Shown in pieces: positions 61,489-64,000 of a DNA stretch of 64,000 nucleotides. The DNA lies in NCBI GenBank assembly GCA_017504405.1, contig JAFVRG010000011.1, positions 1 through 64,000 of the forward strand. Direction: 5' to 3'. The notes under the pieces were generated by a model. That model was not told where the DNA came from, ran no database searches, and worked only from the letters and a program-made list of their open reading frames with translations. Within the stretch, counting starts at the first letter, position 1, and each line of letters opens with the position of its first letter. The position numbers and the translations under genes were made by a program. The stretch comes from Clostridia bacterium. Its GTDB lineage: Bacteria > Bacillota > Clostridia > Oscillospirales > CAG-272.

Positions 61489-62301
61489 TTATATTACAAT
61501 ATTTGAAAAATCGTCAATATTGTGCCCTAGCCTTTTATCCTCCGGCGGAAGCTGCATATAATCATTATACAAATGCTTCAAGTACATATCGTATCCGCAC
61601 GGAATGAGAAACTTTGTGTCCTCGAAGTCCGTTTCGGTTGCGTTGTCAAACCATTCATTCAAATGAGTTTCCTTATTCACCTCATAGGTGCTGGCGAGGT
61701 TTACTACCAGCCCTTTATTCTTCTGACTATGCTTCATTGCCCTCAGCTGCAGCTTTTTCAGAAGGCTTTTGGGGAAAAGACGATAAAGGATAAGTATTGG
61801 TGCATATCTTCTCGAAAACACAGAAAATTTAAGTCCAAGCTCTCTCTGACGCAAGGAGAAGCTAACGGTTTTCGTTATAAAGCGGCGAAGCTTTAAGGAT
61901 ACACCGACCTTTTTTGCATAGTCAAGGGGGAATATATCAACCCACACACCGCATTTTTCGTCAGGCAATTTCTCCTGTCCCTTTTCTTTATAGACTGTGC
62001 CAAGCTTTCTTACCTTTGCAAAGGGTTGCCAATAATTTTTATCGGTATCATAGCATTGAAGCCACAAATCGCTCGGCTGTTCAGTTTTGAGCAGTTCAAT
62101 CAGCCTGTCATAATCCTCACGCTTGAGCATTATATCAAGGTCATCATCCCAAGGGATGAACCCCGCATGTCTGACAGCGCCGAGTGCTGTTCCAGCACAT
62201 AGGTAGTAGGTTATTTCATTTTCTCTGCATATTCCATCAATAACCTTCATAATTTCAAGTTCAACGAGTTGAACCCTTCTTACAACCGATACCTCTGACA
62301 T
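61489..62301 (-). CDS. LicD-family phosphotransferase
   Basis: The 270-residue LicD-like protein has the family core YYLCAGTALGAVRHAGFIPWDDDLDIMLKREDY, given in parts: the nucleotidyltransferase-type DDLDI aspartates bind metal. LicD proteins move phosphocholine or similar groups from CDP-linked donors to glycans. With tagD adjacent, phosphoglycerol is a plausible group; no choline uptake or licC is seen. It is 15 bases upstream of tagD in the same transcript. Confidence 0.92.
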   Translation of the reverse strand: MSEVSVVRRVQLVELEIMKVIDGICRENEITYYLCAGTALGAVRHAGFIPWDDDLDIMLKREDYDRLIELLKTEQPSDLWLQCYDTDKNYWQPFAKVRKLGTVYKEKGQEKLPDEKCGVWVDIFPLDYAKKVGVSLKLRRFITKTVSFSLRQRELGLKFSVFSRRYAPILILYRLFPKSLLKKLQLRAMKHSQKNKGLVVNLASTYEVNKETHLNEWFDNATETDFEDTKFLIPCGYDMYLKHLYNDYMQLPPEDKRLGHNIDDFSNIVI

Positions 62302-62320
62302 AATTAAATCTCACTAACAA

Positions 62321-63325
62321 TTATTTTTTTCTCAACAACCCAAATTTATCAAAAAACCAGAAAAACAGCCTGAATCTGATAAGAATCATGGCAATTCTTC
62401 CTTTATTCATCTTACCCCTAAATAAGAATCCGATTGGATATGGGAATGCTCCGATTTGTTTCAGCTCTTTTCTAATCTGTTTAGCGTTGACTGTTTTGCA
62501 TTGAAGGGCATATAAAAGCGATACTGCGGCTGATTTATAAAATTGCTCCTTGATGAAATCTCTTTGTGCTTTTTCCGTCTCTGTACGGCTCAAAAATTTC
62601 TTCAATTCGCAAGTGGCATTTCGCCAGTCCTTCATTCTCTGGATTTTACTATCCTCGCTACTTAAATGCGACACAGAATTACTTCTTTGCCTATAACAAT
62701 ACAACCTATTCTGTACATCCCACCTTTTGCCCAAGTTCACAACAGCGGAAAGCATTGAGGTGAACAATAAATCCTCACCATTCTTTATTTGTTCATCAAA
62801 CCGAATATTGTTTTCATTGATAACGCTCTTTCTTATTATCAACCGCCACACAGAAGGAGACAACTGTATCCCGCCGCCAAAAGGGAAAATTTCAAAATTC
62901 ATTTGCTCATTTACAACCAAAAATTTTGATTTCTCCTCAACGCTCTTAAATTTAAATCGTACAACATCAAAATCTATTGATTCCATCTTCCTAAGCAACT
63001 GTCCAAAGCTGTCCTTTACTAGATAGTCATCTGAATCAACAAATGCTATATATATCCCAAGAGAATTCTCAATCCCTTTATTCCTTGCAGCAGAAACTCC
63101 TGCGTTTGCCTGTGATATTAATCTGATACAGTGATGCTTTTTCATATATTTCTCAATCACCTGCACGGAGTTGTCGGTTGAGCCGTCATCCACGAATATT
63201 ATCTCGTATTCATCCTCAGGCAAGTCTTGATTAAGCAAGGATAAAATACAGTCATCAAGATATTTTTCTGCGTTGTAAACAGGGACTATTATGCTTAAAC
63301 GTATATTGTTTTCTTGAGCGTTCAT
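62321..63325 (-). CDS. Glycosyltransferase family 2
   Basis: The 334-residue protein starts with RLSIIVPVYNAEKYLDDCI and EIIFVDDGSTDNS, then the AGVSAARNKGIE turn and the metal-binding IAFVDSDDYL. It is followed by a helical C-terminus. It is AT-rich like 56828-60093. It is 19 bases upstream of the LicD-like gene and follows the truncated GT2 at the window edge. Confidence 0.94.
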   Translation of the reverse strand: MNAQENNIRLSIIVPVYNAEKYLDDCILSLLNQDLPEDEYEIIFVDDGSTDNSVQVIEKYMKKHHCIRLISQANAGVSAARNKGIENSLGIYIAFVDSDDYLVKDSFGQLLRKMESIDFDVVRFKFKSVEEKSKFLVVNEQMNFEIFPFGGGIQLSPSVWRLIIRKSVINENNIRFDEQIKNGEDLLFTSMLSAVVNLGKRWDVQNRLYCYRQRSNSVSHLSSEDSKIQRMKDWRNATCELKKFLSRTETEKAQRDFIKEQFYKSAAVSLLYALQCKTVNAKQIRKELKQIGAFPYPIGFLFRGKMNKGRIAMILIRFRLFFWFFDKFGLLRKK

Positions 63326-63344
63326 TATTTCTCCCGCAACATTT

Positions 63345-64000
63345 TCAATATTTTTTGTTCTTGTAGAACCTTTTTATCACACGCCACATACGAAGCTTCA
63401 AAAGAATAAACAAAATTATTCTTTTAAGCTCGGGCTTGACCTTGAATTTTTGCCAGAAGCTATATACAGTCAAAAGCTTTCTGAACTCCTTTTCCTTTGT
63501 ATACTGCTTCATAATTTTTGGAGCATCGGGCTTAAACACATATTCCTCGTTGATTATCCAAAAATAGGTTTGACAGCTAAGATAAGCTATAAGCTGCTTC
63601 TTTCTTTTCCTTGAATAATAGTTATTAGCTTCAAGAATCTCCTTTTGGTATCTTAAGAGGTTCATATTATTTTCTTTGAGATTATGATATCCCCCAGGCT
63701 TTGTGTTTGCCCTATACCACAATAAATACTCCTCTACCCACTCTGCCTTTTTACAATATTGCAGGTATTTTAACATAAACACCATATCCTCGGCAAAGCG
63801 CATATCGGTTGGAAATCTTATATCGTTATTGGCAATAATATCTCTTCTGAAAATGCTGCGACATGCAGAGCCGTGAATATCATCGGTATAGAGAATGTTA
63901 TCCTTCACCTCGGATTCAGTATACAGAAAAAAATACTGAATATCTCCCGGATTTTTACAGAGGTGCTTTAAGCTGTTCTCTCTCATATAGAGAAACTTAC
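63345..64000 (-). CDS. Glycosyltransferase family 2, C-terminal part (runs off the right edge)
   Basis: The frame stays open to 64000, so the N-terminal catalytic domain is outside. The visible 218 residues or so include CRSIFRRDIIANNDIRFPTDMRFAEDMVF, in parts, a pattern of the second half of GT2 enzymes with the RFxEDxxF motif. A basic helical tail (KRFYKNKKY) ends the protein. An internal ATG at 63986 is not a start, as the frame continues upstream. It is the first visible gene of the second capsule operon on this side. Confidence 0.85.
   Translation of the reverse strand, partial: KFLYMRENSLKHLCKNPGDIQYFFLYTESEVKDNILYTDDIHGSACRSIFRRDIIANNDIRFPTDMRFAEDMVFMLKYLQYCKKAEWVEEYLLWYRANTKPGGYHNLKENNMNLLRYQKEILEANNYYSRKRKKQLIAYLSCQTYFWIINEEYVFKPDAPKIMKQYTKEKEFRKLLTVYSFWQKFKVKPELKRIILFILLKLRMWRVIKRFYKNKKY

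Overview
The window looks like a chromosomal segment of a low-to-moderate GC, anaerobic, probably gut-associated member of the Clostridia (Bacillota). The evidence is the Gram-positive PolC with its intact pyrH-frr-uppS-cdsA-dxr-rseP-ispG-polC block, a rubrerythrin, a spore-coat CotF-like protein, strong AGGAGG-type ribosome binding sites, and TTGACA-N17-TATAAT promoters. I cannot name the genus from the sequence alone.

Layout. 1-2106: end of what looks like an integrated element. It holds a truncated DUF6809-like gene, a DUF4143-type AAA ATPase behind two copies of a palindromic 40-bp element, and finally a 32-base copy of the 3' end of a proline tRNA, which fits an attachment-site remnant. 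2137-2430: duplicated tail repeats and terminators. 2438-5204 (minus): rubrerythrin and methionine synthesis genes (metA with Glu111, so probably acetyl-CoA dependent, and metY). 5342-5418: tRNA-Val(GAC), followed by a structured repeat. 5680-9905: FAD oxidoreductase, AraC regulator, EamA transporter and Gfo/Idh/MocA oxidoreductase, probably for sugar or sugar-acid handling.

10025-22882 (minus) is one 12.9-kb operon and the least ordinary part of the window. It encodes a 1040-residue solute-binding protein fused to N-terminal beta-rich domains, two complete MalF/MalG-like permease pairs, a secreted beta-propeller joined to a Yip1-like membrane domain, and an 1172-residue DUF5696 protein. It has no ATPase of its own. 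Two matched 15-bp palindromes and a set of alternative hairpins lie upstream. mnmA and a ROK glucokinase follow.

25584-36533 (minus) is a first surface-polysaccharide operon behind a consensus promoter: DegT aminotransferase, phosphoglycosyl transferase, four glycosyltransferases, Wzy/ligase-like protein, TupA-like ATP-grasp, CapA and a nucleotidyltransferase. An ABC exporter, a sugar isomerase-like protein and a YfcE phosphodiesterase follow, then three small Cys/Pro- or Leu-rich proteins of unknown function (39958-40881). 40890-51618 (minus) is the housekeeping block from pyrH to polC, covering isoprenoid and phospholipid precursors, ribosome recycling and replication.

52314-64000 (minus, running off the right edge) is a second capsule cluster. 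CapE, CapF and CapG should make UDP-N-acetyl-L-fucosamine. There are also an acyltransferase, a CMP-nonulosonate-type cytidylyltransferase with a GT52-like transferase, a Wzx flippase, three GT2 enzymes, and TagD with LicD for phosphoglycerol-type decoration. Several of these genes are visibly more AT-rich than the rest, which suggests modular acquisition.
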